A stretch of DNA of 64,000 bases from JBBQYD01 sp942493075 (GCA_942493075.1 OW818681.1:3596001-3660000), one strand, 5' to 3'. Counted from the first letter of the stretch, positions 18,511 through 28,516 are shown. The notes: generated by a model from the letters alone, not told the origin. A program made the numbers and translations.

Positions 18511-19137
18511 ATGGAAACAGCAACGAGACGGCAGCAGGAGGTGTTGGAATTCATTCGCATTCGGCAGGAGCGTTCAGGCACACCGCCGAGCATTCGTGAA
18601 ATCGCTGAGCACTTTGGTTTCCACAGCCCAAATGCCGCTCAGTGTCATGTGAGCGCGCTTCGCCACAAAGGATTATTGAAAACTCAACCAGGGCTGGCGC
18701 GCTCGGTCCAGGTGGTGGATCCTTTCTTCCCAAACGGTGAGCGTCCCGCCACGGCAACTATTCCAATCTATGGCGAGATCCCGGCTGGTGGGCCCGTTGA
18801 CGCCGTTCAGAGCAATGAAGGCTGTGTGTTAATCGACGTGGAGACGGCCGGAATCAAACCCAACGCGCGAACGTTTGCGGTAAAGGTTCGGGGCGATTCC
18901 ATGATCGGCAAGGGTATCATGGATGGAGATCTAGTGATTATTGAGCACGGCGTTGAACCCCACAACGGTGATACCGTAGCTGCCCTGATAGACGGCCGCG
19001 TGACCTTGAAGAGTTTCGTGCGGCAGCGTGGCAAAACATTTCTCCGCGCGGAGAATCCTCGATACCCCGATTTGTTGCCTCAGGAAGAACTGCAAATCCA
19101 AGGCGTGATGATGGCGCTGATCCGCAAACGAAAGTAG
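18511..19137 (+). CDS. lexA: LexA-type SOS repressor
   Basis: This 208-aa protein has the full LexA plan. A winged helix-turn-helix (~1-65) begins TRRQQEVLEFIRIRQ and has TPPSIREIAEHFGFHS as its HTH. The linker holds the self-cleavage site Ala92-Gly93 in IPAGGP. The S24 peptidase domain has Ser130 (RGDSM) and Lys167 (GRVTLKSF) as catalytic dyad. RecA filaments on ssDNA should trigger cleavage and derepression of DNA-repair genes. The ATG at 18511 gives the standard N-terminus; the frame extends 17 codons upstream to 18460 without family similarity. It is a single gene with a terminator-like hairpin after it. A LexA paralogue with a different DNA target is possible, since this phylum can carry several copies. 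Confidence 0.92.
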   Translation: METATRRQQEVLEFIRIRQERSGTPPSIREIAEHFGFHSPNAAQCHVSALRHKGLLKTQPGLARSVQVVDPFFPNGERPATATIPIYGEIPAGGPVDAVQSNEGCVLIDVETAGIKPNARTFAVKVRGDSMIGKGIMDGDLVIIEHGVEPHNGDTVAALIDGRVTLKSFVRQRGKTFLRAENPRYPDLLPQEELQIQGVMMALIRKRK

Positions 19138-19203
19138 TCCCTCAATCGCAGTCGTGGTGGAATTGACATCAAATTTGGAACCCACTACGCTGAGTCTCGA
19201 ATC

Positions 19204-19235
19204 CACTGGTCACCTTGAGGAGGCCAGTGTTTTTT
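19204..19235 (+). terminator. Terminator-like hairpin overlapping the sensor-kinase RBS
   Basis: Arms CACTGG (19204-19209) and CCAGTG (19224-19229) extend inward with further pairs (CC/GG around a TTGA loop), followed by TTTTTT. It fits a rho-independent terminator for lexA. Its 3' side contains GAGGAGG (19217-19223), the only Shine-Dalgarno-like run before the kinase ATG at 19236, so a transcript that reads through would have that site masked. Confidence 0.65.
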
Positions 19236-22200
19236 ATGAAGGTGCGACCACAAACGGACATCGGGCAAGACCAGCCGGAACCATCACCGTTTGCGCCTGC
19301 AAACCACGATTCCTTATCGTGGTGGCAACCGGCTGGATGGGGAGCGAAGGCCGGATTCATGCCTCTGCCCGCCCTGTTCCTGGCGATTTTGATTCTGTGG
19401 CTGGCTGACATCCAGACGGCCCACGAATCGACAGCAGTATTGTTGCTGTCAAATGTCGTCCTGACGTTTTTTGCCACGTTGCTGATCAGTTGGATGGCCG
19501 GTTGCGCTTTTCTCGCATCGGGTCATGCCCATCTGATCATGCTGGGCTGTGGTGCTCTGACATGGGGATTGAGCAACGTGCTGGCTTCGGCACTTTTCGC
19601 CCGTGATCCGAACCTGGGGATTACAGTCCATAACCTTGGGGCTCTGTGCTCAGCAGCATTTCACCTGGCGGGAATGGCTCTCAAATGGCCCCTTCAAGTC
19701 ACTGGCAACAACCGGGTTTTTTGGCTCGCGCTGGGCTATCCAAGCGGCCTGTTGCCCATCAGTGTAATCAGTGTGACAGCCGTGACACAGCAACTTCCCA
19801 CTTTCTTTATTCCGGGAGTGGGCGGCACTCCAATCCGCCAGGTTGTTCTCGCCTGTTCCGTTCTGTGCTTTGTAGCCAGTTCCTGGCTGGTGCTCAAACT
19901 CCTGCGGAAGACACATTCCCGTTTTCTCTATTGGTATGGGCTCGCGCTGGCGCTGCTGGCGGTAGGCCTGCTCGGCGTCATGTTGCAAAATGTGCCGGGC
20001 AGCCCTCTGGGCTGGACGGGCCGGACGGCTCAGCTACTAGGCGCGGTTTACCTGCTGGTTGCAGGCTTCTCGGCTCACAGGGAATTCGGAGGTTGGAAAC
20101 TCTTTCTAAATGTCGCAGAGGGCGAGCCCCTTCATCGGCCGACCCCGCAGGCAACGCGAGGATTCATGCTGATAACCCGTTATGGAACAGCCGTCGCCGT
20201 AGTTGGAATTGCCTATGGGCTGCGCCTTGTACTCACCACGTCCCTGGGTCCGGGCTTGCCGCTGTATGTCACTTTTTTTCCTGCAGTCATGATAGCCGCC
20301 ATGCTGGCTGGATTCGGGCCTGGGCTCCTCGCAGCCTTCCTTTCGGCGCTCATTCTCTGGCAAGTCAACCCCTTCATGGTCGGTCCAACGAGCGTCCGCT
20401 CCGCAGCCGAACGGCTTGGATTGCTGCTGTTTCTTGGGACGTCCGCCTTTCTGAGCCTGGTTGCCGAGTTCTACCGCCAAAGCCAGCGCAAAGCCGCTGC
20501 TTATGATCGAGCCATCGCTTTGCAGGCAAGCGAAGAGGCACTGCGGCAAAGCGAGACTCGGTATCAGTTACTTGTCGAGACCGACCTGAAGCAAGCAGAG
20601 GAGGCCTTGCAGAACCGCGAACAGCAAATGCGCCTTATCACCAACGCCATCCCGGCTCTCATCTCTTACATAGGACGGGATCAGCGTTATCAATTTGTTA
20701 ATCGTCAGTACGAGGTTTGGTTTGGCCAGTATCCAGGCGATCTGGTCGGCAAAACGATGGCTGAGGTTCTGGGGGCTGAAGCTTTCGACCAACTGGCACC
20801 GTATGTAGAACGGGTGCTCCGCGGCGAGGACGTTCGTTTCGAGATTGAGGCTCATTATCCCCGACAGAACGTGCGTTGGATCGATGCCCATTACGTGCCC
20901 GACCTCAACACCGCCGGCCAGGTCAATGGCTTCTTCGTTCTCGTTCAGGACATCACAACGCGTCGGCGCCTTCAGGAAGCCCTCCGGCAAAGTGAAGGCT
21001 TCCTGCGCTCGGTTCTGGATAATCTCGCCGCGTTTGTCGGGGTGCTAACACCTGACGGTACGGTTGTGCAGGTTAACCGGGGTGCTCTGGATGCCGCCGG
21101 CCTGTCGCATACTGACGTTGTTGGGAAGAAATTCTGGGAGTGTTACTGGTGGACGCATTCACGAGAAGTCCAACTCGAATTGCAAGCTGCATGCCAGCGT
21201 GCTTTGCGGGGGGAGACCGTGAGGTACGACGCCAGCATCCGCGTTCTGGGAGATCAACGCTTGTACATTGATTGCCAAATTGCTCCTCTTCGGGATAACT
21301 CCGGCCAGATTACCTACCTGGTTCCTTCTGCGGTGGACATTACTCGGCGGCGCGAAGTGGAGTCGGACCTGCGGGCCAGCGAAGAGCAGTTCCGCAAGAT
21401 CTTCGAACACGCCGCAACGGGAATTGTTATCACCAGCCTCAAAGGCTTGGTAGAACGCTGCAATCCCGCCTATGAGAGCATTACGGGTTACAAGGAATCC
21501 GAGTTGCACGGAGAAAGCTTCACGGGATTGTTTTACCCTGAGGACCGGGAAAATTACGACGCTCTGATAGGTCATCTCCTGACTGGCGAAATGCCCCACT
21601 TTCAGATCGAGAATCGCTACCGGCGCAAAGATGGGGCCACTGTTTGGGTGCAGAGCGCAGTCTCAACTCTACGGGACGAGAGCGGCATCCCAGCCCACGT
21701 CATTGGCCTGGCTAGAGATATCACCGAGGCAAAAGCCGCCCGCGACCTCCTGCGAGAAAGTGAAGCCCGCCTTCGGATCGCAAAGTCGGCAGCGCAACTC
21801 GGAATTTTCGATCACGACCTTGTAACAGGAGGGCTGACGTGTGATGAGCGGGCCCGAGAGCTCCTCAACGCTCAAAACGCCTCCACCTCCGAGGAGCTTC
21901 TTGCGGGGTTGCATCCGATGGACCGGGCGCTGGCCAGAGACGCCATGAAAACAGCGCTTTGCCCTGATTCCGGTGGGACATTCAACTTCGAGTGCCGGGT
22001 TCCAGGCCAACGGAGCTCTTCTCGATGGCTGGCCTCCACCGGCCAGGTGCTCTTTAGCCAAGGCCGGCCTGTTCGCCTGGTGGGAACCGTTCAAGACATC
22101 ACCCAGCGCCGGGAGTTCCAAATCGAACTCGAGCGCCTGGTCGCCGAGCGCACCAGCAAACTTCAGGAATTGGTAAGCGACCTGGAGCATTTCTCCTACT

Positions 22201-22898
22201 CAATCACCCATGACATGAGGGCTCCATTGCGCGCCATGAAAGGCTACGGAGAGTTCCTTGTGGACCTGTGCCCGGAGTGCCCTAACCCACAGAGGAAGAA
22301 CTTTCTCCAACGGATCATTGCTGCAGCGGACCGGATGGACTGCCTGATCGTTGACGCGCTGAACTATAGCCGGGCCGTTCGGCAGGAGATTCCTCTCGGC
22401 TCGGTGGATGCCGGACGGTTGTTGCGTGGCATGCTCGATTCCTACCCGGAGTTGCAGCCCGATCACGCCGACATCCAAATCCTGGGCGAACTTCCACTTG
22501 TCCTGGCCAACGAGGCGGGTCTCACGCAGTGCTTTTCCAACTTGCTCGCAAATGCGGTGAAGTTTGTATTGCCCGGCGAACGCGCAAAAGTACGCATCCA
22601 CGGCGAAACGTCCTCTGACACCGTTCGAATTTGGATTGAGGATAACGGTATTGGCATTCCAGAGGCCATGATGCCGAAGCTGTTCGGGATGTTCTCCCGA
22701 GGCCAGACAACGCATGAGGGCACTGGGATTGGACTGGCACTGGTCCGAAAGGTCGTGCATCGGATGGGGGGCAAGGTTGGGGTGGAATCCGTTGTTGGGC
22801 AAGGGAGCCGTTTTTGGATAGAGCTGCGGGCAGTGCCGGAGATGGGGACAGAAGATTCTACCATTTTGAGGGGACCGTTGGACCGCGAACAGGGATAG
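19236..22898 (+). CDS. Membrane-bound multi-PAS sensor histidine kinase
   Basis: From ATG 19236 the protein is 1220 aa. In the numbering of the longest frame (TTG at 19215), residues ~48-288 hold about seven or eight membrane segments forming a MASE-like sensor. Next come a KdpD-like DUF4118 membrane unit (~318-415), a coiled-coil stretch (~420-470), and four PAS/PAC units (~470-580, 595-710, 722-838, 850-965). A HisKA domain follows with phospho-acceptor His999 in SYSITHDMRAPLR, then a HATPase with NLLANAVKF, EDNGIGIP and GTGIGLALV. It autophosphorylates and should pass phosphate to an unlinked response regulator, since no receiver gene is adjacent. The ligand is unknown. The start is uncertain because TTG, GTG and ATG candidates all lie in or next to the leader hairpin. 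Confidence 0.9.
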   Translation: MKVRPQTDIGQDQPEPSPFAPANHDSLSWWQPAGWGAKAGFMPLPALFLAILILWLADIQTAHESTAVLLLSNVVLTFFATLLISWMAGCAFLASGHAHLIMLGCGALTWGLSNVLASALFARDPNLGITVHNLGALCSAAFHLAGMALKWPLQVTGNNRVFWLALGYPSGLLPISVISVTAVTQQLPTFFIPGVGGTPIRQVVLACSVLCFVASSWLVLKLLRKTHSRFLYWYGLALALLAVGLLGVMLQNVPGSPLGWTGRTAQLLGAVYLLVAGFSAHREFGGWKLFLNVAEGEPLHRPTPQATRGFMLITRYGTAVAVVGIAYGLRLVLTTSLGPGLPLYVTFFPAVMIAAMLAGFGPGLLAAFLSALILWQVNPFMVGPTSVRSAAERLGLLLFLGTSAFLSLVAEFYRQSQRKAAAYDRAIALQASEEALRQSETRYQLLVETDLKQAEEALQNREQQMRLITNAIPALISYIGRDQRYQFVNRQYEVWFGQYPGDLVGKTMAEVLGAEAFDQLAPYVERVLRGEDVRFEIEAHYPRQNVRWIDAHYVPDLNTAGQVNGFFVLVQDITTRRRLQEALRQSEGFLRSVLDNLAAFVGVLTPDGTVVQVNRGALDAAGLSHTDVVGKKFWECYWWTHSREVQLELQAACQRALRGETVRYDASIRVLGDQRLYIDCQIAPLRDNSGQITYLVPSAVDITRRREVESDLRASEEQFRKIFEHAATGIVITSLKGLVERCNPAYESITGYKESELHGESFTGLFYPEDRENYDALIGHLLTGEMPHFQIENRYRRKDGATVWVQSAVSTLRDESGIPAHVIGLARDITEAKAARDLLRESEARLRIAKSAAQLGIFDHDLVTGGLTCDERARELLNAQNASTSEELLAGLHPMDRALARDAMKTALCPDSGGTFNFECRVPGQRSSSRWLASTGQVLFSQGRPVRLVGTVQDITQRREFQIELERLVAERTSKLQELVSDLEHFSYSITHDMRAPLRAMKGYGEFLVDLCPECPNPQRKNFLQRIIAAADRMDCLIVDALNYSRAVRQEIPLGSVDAGRLLRGMLDSYPELQPDHADIQILGELPLVLANEAGLTQCFSNLLANAVKFVLPGERAKVRIHGETSSDTVRIWIEDNGIGIPEAMMPKLFGMFSRGQTTHEGTGIGLALVRKVVHRMGGKVGVESVVGQGSRFWIELRAVPEMGTEDSTILRGPLDREQG

Positions 22899-23071
22899 GC
22901 GGGCGGTGGGAAGAGGCAATCCGGCGCGCTAACCTGCTGTGAGGCCCTTTGTTGCGGAGTAAGTTCGCTTGACACTTTTGCTTCCTTAGAACACTTCGAA
23001 ATTGACAACCCCTTCCCCTTTGGTCATGCTGGACCCGGTTCCAAATTACGTTACGTAGATAATAGTCTCGT

Positions 23072-26000
23072 ATGAAAACCCTCATAATCCCATTAGCCAT
23101 TGTACTAACACTCTCCCCGGCTGCCCGGGGTGACTTCAATCCAATACCGCTCAAGGCGAGCAGTTTTACCCACGATATCGTCGTGGAAAAAACCGCAGCT
23201 CCGCCCCTTATAACCTATTACACGACCGCCACGATGGACGGTGACACGAATGAAACCGGAGCTACCTGGTTCGAGCAGGGTCTGAATCAGGCCCAACCCT
23301 GGACCGGTCTTCCTCCCGCGGGCACCACGTTTACGCCCACCGATTCCTCGTTCTCGCAGTACACTTTTAAAATGCCGGATACCTATGTCGGCAATTGTGC
23401 GATCTTCAACAGCTCCCAAGTACGCACAGGCAGCCTGACGCTAGGCACTCCCACGAAACTGGGTGGTTTGGCGATCCTGGGCTCGAGCGGCGGGGGTGCA
23501 ACCGTGGTTGATGTAACTATCCGTTTCGCAGATGGCACCAGCGAAATGACCACGATCACGAATATCGATTGGCACAATGGTGCCGTCGCGGCGTGGTACT
23601 CCAGAGGAAGGATCAACCTGAACGATGGCATCTTTCAAAACATGGCCACGGAATCCGCGGCTGGGCTTCCCAAGCTCTTCCCGACGGGGATAATAGTAAC
23701 GAACACAGCAAGCGACGTTACAAAGGTCGATTTCGCGTATAAGAGCGGCTCTCGCTCGGCGATCTTCGCTCTGAGTGGATCGACCGACGGTTTTAACTTC
23801 AACATTCCGCTTCAGGTTAGCGGATTCAATCATGACCTCGTTATTGAAGCCAGTGCAGCCGTCAAAACGCGCACGCTCTTCAGCGCGACCACGGCAACGT
23901 GGGAAGGTGGCACAGATAACTTCGGCAGAACCTTCTATGAAGTAGGTATGGACCGAAGCGATGCTACCCGGCTCAGACTTGGCCTTCCCGCTCCTGGAAG
24001 TAGCTTCACCAACTCGGCGGGCAATAGGGCCTACCGCATGGCGGCCAGCTATACTGCCAATAACGCCCTGCTCCTGGACGAAACCCACAGCGTGGGCACG
24101 CTCCAGATCACTGGTGGCGGAACCTACACTAGCCTTTCCTTCCTGGCCTCCACTGCAAACGGGGATGCGCCCATCACCATCACAGCAATTCACTCTGATG
24201 GTATGACGGATTCTTATACGACCAACGCACCGGCCTGGAATGCCGCAGGAACTCCGGCATATGACCCTAACGGCCTGTTTGCTCCGCAGGAAGCCAGTTT
24301 TCAGAACGTCAATCCTAGCGGTAACGAAGGGGTACTCTGGTCAATTGATATTCCAACAACCAACAGCACTGCCCCGGTTACAAGCGTTGAACTCAGCTAC
24401 GGAGGCGTTTCTGGCCGCCGCACTGTCGTTTTGGCTGTTGCGGGACGCACCGCCAGCAGCGGGGTGTTCTTCGCCCCAGTAAACGTGACAGGTTTCAATG
24501 CGGACATCGTAGTAGAAAAAGAACAGAAACTCTGGTGGGCGAACAACGATGCCCTCTGGCCTGCTGGCCTCTTCAGCGCAACCACCGCCTCAATGGATAA
24601 CGGCACCAACAACTTCGCTTGGACGTGGTATGAGCGTGGCTATAACACAAACGCCCTGCACACCGGCTTGCCGCCGGCCGATTCCATCATTGACAGCCAA
24701 AGCAACCCAACACGGCATTACAAGATGCCCGCCACCTATGTCGGCCCGAACGCCGTCCTCATCGACACCAATAACAAGGTTGCCAACATTACCCCTGTTA
24801 CTGCGGAGTCGTTCACCAGCATCTCCCTGCTGACCGCTGGAGCGAGCATCGGCGGGAACAACGTAATGACGAACTTCTGTGTGGTGCAACTGGCGGATGG
24901 AACTGCAGAGACCAACGTCTTCTACGGTTACGATTGGTTTAACGGCCAGGCTGCGCCCGCGTTCATTGCCAATGGCCGAGTTAACCTTAACAGCCGCACT
25001 CTTGGAGCAGTAAACGGCGGCAACCCGAAGTTGTTTGAAAGCCAATTCGTTCTGAAGAACACGACCAGCACAGTAACCAACATCATCGTCGGTTATCGCA
25101 CCGCCGGTGGTGTGAACTGGACCACTTACGTGCTAGCCATGAGCGGAAGCAAAGATCCTGTGGCACCTGTGTTCGCACTGCCTGCCGTTCCCAGCATGAC
25201 CGTGTTTGAAGGAACCAACCTCAGCTTCACTGCAACCGCTGCTGGCACTCCGGTTATCGGATACAACTGGCAATTCAGCTTGGATGGAACAAATTGGACA
25301 TACCTCAGCAATGGCGGTGTGTTCGCTGGAACTGACACGGACACGTTGAGCATCAACGGTGTGACCTTGGCCCATGCAGGACAGTTTCGTACCATCGCCA
25401 CCAACTCTGTTGGCAAGACGACCAACACCGCCGGCATCCTGCGCGTATTCAACGGCTCGCCGGATGTAACCAAACCCGGTGACCCTGTCACCACCTTCGG
25501 CAGCACCCGCACATTGGATGGCGGTCCGGCCGCATTCATCGACAATAATGTTGGCTCCAAATGCTTGATCCCCGATCTTCCGACCAGCAATCCCGTGAAT
25601 TGCGGGTTTATCGTGACTCCCTCGATGAGCAGCACGGTTCTGCGCGGCATCCGACTCTACACAGCTAATGATGCGAGTGAGCGTGATCCTGCCAGTGTGA
25701 TGATTGAGGGCTCGAACGATGAGGGCAAGACTTGGACTGTCATCCTCCCGGAAACGGCCCTAGCCCTGCCCGGAGACCGCAACAGCGGCACAGCCGTGCC
25801 GAATCCTGCCACCCACTGGATGCAGGAACTTAACTTCACGAACAACACCGCTGGCTACTTCTCCTATCGCGTTAGCTTCCTCAGCCTCAAGGGCACGCCC
25901 GGGATGATGCAGTTGGCCGAAGCAGAACTCCTCGGCATCCCGAACCCGCTGCCGCCGATGATCGTTCGCAACCCGAACCCGACCGTGGCGACCTATGTTG

Positions 26001-28321
26001 GCGGATCACCCACCTTTGGCATCACTGCAAAAGGTTCAGGTCCGATCACTTACCAGTGGTACATGAACAATGTCGTCATTCCCGGTGCGACCAACAGCAG
26101 CTATACGTTCCCGAACGCGCAAGCTGCCGATGCTGGCAAACAATTCCGCGCAGTGGCTACGAACCCTTACGGTTCAACGAACAGCACCAGCGGAACGTTT
26201 ACAACCACAGCTAAACCGACCCAGGCTTACCCTGCGGCGATCATCGCCGATCAACCTGTCGGCTTCTGGCGGCTGGCTGAAGCCCCGGACGACGGCCTAG
26301 GCAACAACGGCCTGGTGGCCAACGATTACATGGGTGGCCATATCGGTATCTACTCCAATGCGGTCATCGGAGTCTCCGGATACAACGCTGCCGTCGATGC
26401 AAATACGGCAGCTACCTTCGGATCTACCGTTACGGACAGCTTTGTGGGCGGGATCAACGACCTGAGCTTCGCGACTCCTACGAACTCCTCCAAGTCCTTC
26501 TCAGTTGAAGCTTGGGTGAACGGCCAGGCCCAAACTTCCGACGCTGGAATCATCACCAAGGGCTTCGGTGGTTTCGAGCAATTCAACCTGGACACGGGTG
26601 GGGCAGAGCGCGGGTTCCGCTTCTACTTCCGGAACGCCAATGGTGGCACGCATGGTGCCGCTACGAGCAAGGGTCCGGATGGAACCTGGCACCACGTCGT
26701 TGGTGTCTGGGACGCTGCCAACAGCAACGTCGTCCTCTATGTGGACGGTGTTCAAAGCGCCAAGACGGCCAATGTCAGTGCTGGTCTGGGCGTGCTCGAC
26801 ACCCCGGTTCCCGTGAGCATAGGCTCCCGGAAATCCGGCGCGAACAGCGCCTATGATAACCAGTTCGTTGGCACGATCGATGAAGTGGCAATCTACGGCA
26901 TCGCTCTGAGCTCGAATCAGGTTATGGCGCATTATTTCGCGGCGAATCCCGCCCCGAAATTCACGATGCACCCCACCAACACGGTTGCTCCGGAAGGTGG
27001 CAGCGCCACGTTCTACTCCCAGGCTTACGGGCCCGGAACGCTGGCTTATCAATGGTACCAATCCACTGACTCGGGCGCTACCTTCGCTCCGTTGAGTGGT
27101 AAGACCACGGCCAATCTGGTGCTCACAAGCCTACCTCTCGCCAACGAGGGCTACCAGTACTACGTCACTGCGACTACTGCCTATGGCTCGGCGACCAGCA
27201 GCAATGCCACCTTGAGCGTACTGTCCGGCCCGCCGGTGGTCGATCTCGACCTCCCCGCCGCACGTATGGTCTATGCAGGTCGCGACGTCACACTGACCGT
27301 GAAATACAACGGCAGCGCGCCGTTCACCTACAAATGGTATCGCGAAGGCGTTGCGCTGACCGAAGGCGGTCGGTTCACCGGTACAGGTACTGCCGCGCTT
27401 AAGATTGCCAACATCCAAACCGGTGATGCGGGCAACTACTACGTGGAAGTTAAAAACGCCTACGGCACGGTTCCCAGCACCACGATGGCGCTCTCGGTGA
27501 CCGATCTCCCGAGCTTCGCTAATAACGGGTTGAGCTGGTCGCTGAACGGCGGGGCAACCTTCACAGAAGGCGTGCTCTCCCTGACAGAGAACACAGGTAG
27601 CCAGGCTCGTAGCGCGTTCTTCCCAGATCCGCTCTACATTGGCGGCTTTTATGCCTCCTTCATCTACCAGAACCTCACTGGCGGCGGTGCTGATGGGTTC
27701 GCCTTCGTCATCCAGAATGATCCAGATGGGGTCAACGCACTCGGCGGCGCCGGTGGTGCTCTCGCACTTAACGGTATCGAACCAAGCGCGGCGATCTCCT
27801 TCAACATCTACAACACTTCTGGTGTCGGATTCGGAGTCAACGGCGCAAACGGCGACCCCTATACTCCTGTGGCTCCGATTGACTTCTCGTTGACTGATTC
27901 GATCTATGTCACCATCGAGTATGCCAACGGAGTAGCCAGCGTTACGCTGGTCGATTCCAACACCATTCCGGTGCGCACGTTCTCAGCCGAGATCGCTGTC
28001 GGCAGCTTGCCGCAAATTGTGGGTGGCAACACCGCCTACGTCGGTTTCACAGGCGCGACTGGTGGCGCAACTGCGGCACAGCAAATCCGTGACTTCACGT
28101 TCATCCCGTACCCGGCGTTGAGCGCAGCCAGGGTCAATGCGAACACATTGACCTTCACATGGACAGGCATGATCGCCGGTTATAAGGTACAGCGACGCGA
28201 CTCACTGACCTCCGGCACCTGGCAGGATGTCCCCGCCGGGGAAGTCACACAGGTGAATGGTGAAAACACCGTCACTGTGCCGTCCACCGGCACTGGTTTC
28301 TATCGCCTAGTGTTCGAATAA
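23072..28321 (+). CDS. Giant exported protein: triple N-terminal repeat, Ig, discoidin-like, LamG and L-type lectin domains
   Basis: This 1749-aa protein begins with a signal peptide (~1-20). Three ~220-residue repeats follow (~21-242, 243-464, 465-697), each opening with a form of the motif SGFNHDLVIE and carrying TWYERG- and YKMPATYVG-like blocks. Then come an Ig-like domain (~698-790), a discoidin-like module (~798-945, ending near MMQLAEAELLG), an Ig-like domain (~960-1046), a LamG/concanavalin domain (~1050-1290), two Ig-like domains (~1295-1476), a legume-lectin-type domain (~1480-1680) and a short C-terminus ending in a GFYRL motif common in verrucomicrobial exported proteins. No enzyme motif was found. 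It probably binds glycans at the cell surface or outside the cell. Strong tandem hairpins follow it. Confidence 0.75.
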   Translation: MKTLIIPLAIVLTLSPAARGDFNPIPLKASSFTHDIVVEKTAAPPLITYYTTATMDGDTNETGATWFEQGLNQAQPWTGLPPAGTTFTPTDSSFSQYTFKMPDTYVGNCAIFNSSQVRTGSLTLGTPTKLGGLAILGSSGGGATVVDVTIRFADGTSEMTTITNIDWHNGAVAAWYSRGRINLNDGIFQNMATESAAGLPKLFPTGIIVTNTASDVTKVDFAYKSGSRSAIFALSGSTDGFNFNIPLQVSGFNHDLVIEASAAVKTRTLFSATTATWEGGTDNFGRTFYEVGMDRSDATRLRLGLPAPGSSFTNSAGNRAYRMAASYTANNALLLDETHSVGTLQITGGGTYTSLSFLASTANGDAPITITAIHSDGMTDSYTTNAPAWNAAGTPAYDPNGLFAPQEASFQNVNPSGNEGVLWSIDIPTTNSTAPVTSVELSYGGVSGRRTVVLAVAGRTASSGVFFAPVNVTGFNADIVVEKEQKLWWANNDALWPAGLFSATTASMDNGTNNFAWTWYERGYNTNALHTGLPPADSIIDSQSNPTRHYKMPATYVGPNAVLIDTNNKVANITPVTAESFTSISLLTAGASIGGNNVMTNFCVVQLADGTAETNVFYGYDWFNGQAAPAFIANGRVNLNSRTLGAVNGGNPKLFESQFVLKNTTSTVTNIIVGYRTAGGVNWTTYVLAMSGSKDPVAPVFALPAVPSMTVFEGTNLSFTATAAGTPVIGYNWQFSLDGTNWTYLSNGGVFAGTDTDTLSINGVTLAHAGQFRTIATNSVGKTTNTAGILRVFNGSPDVTKPGDPVTTFGSTRTLDGGPAAFIDNNVGSKCLIPDLPTSNPVNCGFIVTPSMSSTVLRGIRLYTANDASERDPASVMIEGSNDEGKTWTVILPETALALPGDRNSGTAVPNPATHWMQELNFTNNTAGYFSYRVSFLSLKGTPGMMQLAEAELLGIPNPLPPMIVRNPNPTVATYVGGSPTFGITAKGSGPITYQWYMNNVVIPGATNSSYTFPNAQAADAGKQFRAVATNPYGSTNSTSGTFTTTAKPTQAYPAAIIADQPVGFWRLAEAPDDGLGNNGLVANDYMGGHIGIYSNAVIGVSGYNAAVDANTAATFGSTVTDSFVGGINDLSFATPTNSSKSFSVEAWVNGQAQTSDAGIITKGFGGFEQFNLDTGGAERGFRFYFRNANGGTHGAATSKGPDGTWHHVVGVWDAANSNVVLYVDGVQSAKTANVSAGLGVLDTPVPVSIGSRKSGANSAYDNQFVGTIDEVAIYGIALSSNQVMAHYFAANPAPKFTMHPTNTVAPEGGSATFYSQAYGPGTLAYQWYQSTDSGATFAPLSGKTTANLVLTSLPLANEGYQYYVTATTAYGSATSSNATLSVLSGPPVVDLDLPAARMVYAGRDVTLTVKYNGSAPFTYKWYREGVALTEGGRFTGTGTAALKIANIQTGDAGNYYVEVKNAYGTVPSTTMALSVTDLPSFANNGLSWSLNGGATFTEGVLSLTENTGSQARSAFFPDPLYIGGFYASFIYQNLTGGGADGFAFVIQNDPDGVNALGGAGGALALNGIEPSAAISFNIYNTSGVGFGVNGANGDPYTPVAPIDFSLTDSIYVTIEYANGVASVTLVDSNTIPVRTFSAEIAVGSLPQIVGGNTAYVGFTGATGGATAAQQIRDFTFIPYPALSAARVNANTLTFTWTGMIAGYKVQRRDSLTSGTWQDVPAGEVTQVNGENTVTVPSTGTGFYRLVFE

Positions 28322-28327
28322 TCTCAA

Positions 28328-28361
28328 CAGGATCGGTTGAGCCAAGCTCAACCTGATCCTG
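28328..28361 (+). terminator. Long stem-loop after the giant Ig/lectin gene
   Basis: Arms CAGGATCGGTTGAG and CTCAACCTGATCCTG pair over 14 bp with one bulged T. There is no T-run, so it may protect the 3' end of the mRNA or aid the true terminator just downstream. Confidence 0.5.
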
Positions 28362-28375
28362 CATTCTCAGTTCAG

Positions 28376-28404
28376 GGCCGGGGGATTCTCCCCCGGCCTT
28401 TTTT
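28376..28404 (+). terminator. Rho-independent terminator
   Basis: A perfect 10-bp stem, GGCCGGGGGA with TCCCCCGGCC, has a 3-nt loop and is followed by TTTTTTCTTT. It ends the 23-28 kb gene and rules out starts of the next gene that lie upstream of it. Confidence 0.92.
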
Positions 28405-28516
28405 CTTTGTGAACGAGTTGGCAGCAGCAACCCCCATGGTAATTACCCCTACTTCTGCTTCCTTTTTACTTCAACCTTCACTAGAATTTCAGGGTCTTCA
28501 TAACAAACGAGCTACC

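Noticed and set aside
22969..23000. TTGACA before the giant Ig/lectin gene as a promoter
   Set aside because: The sequence at the -10 distance (CACTTC) is a poor match.
28337..28516. Upstream 60-codon extension of the GH38-type gene
   Set aside because: It contains a perfect rho-independent terminator and would bury the signal peptide.
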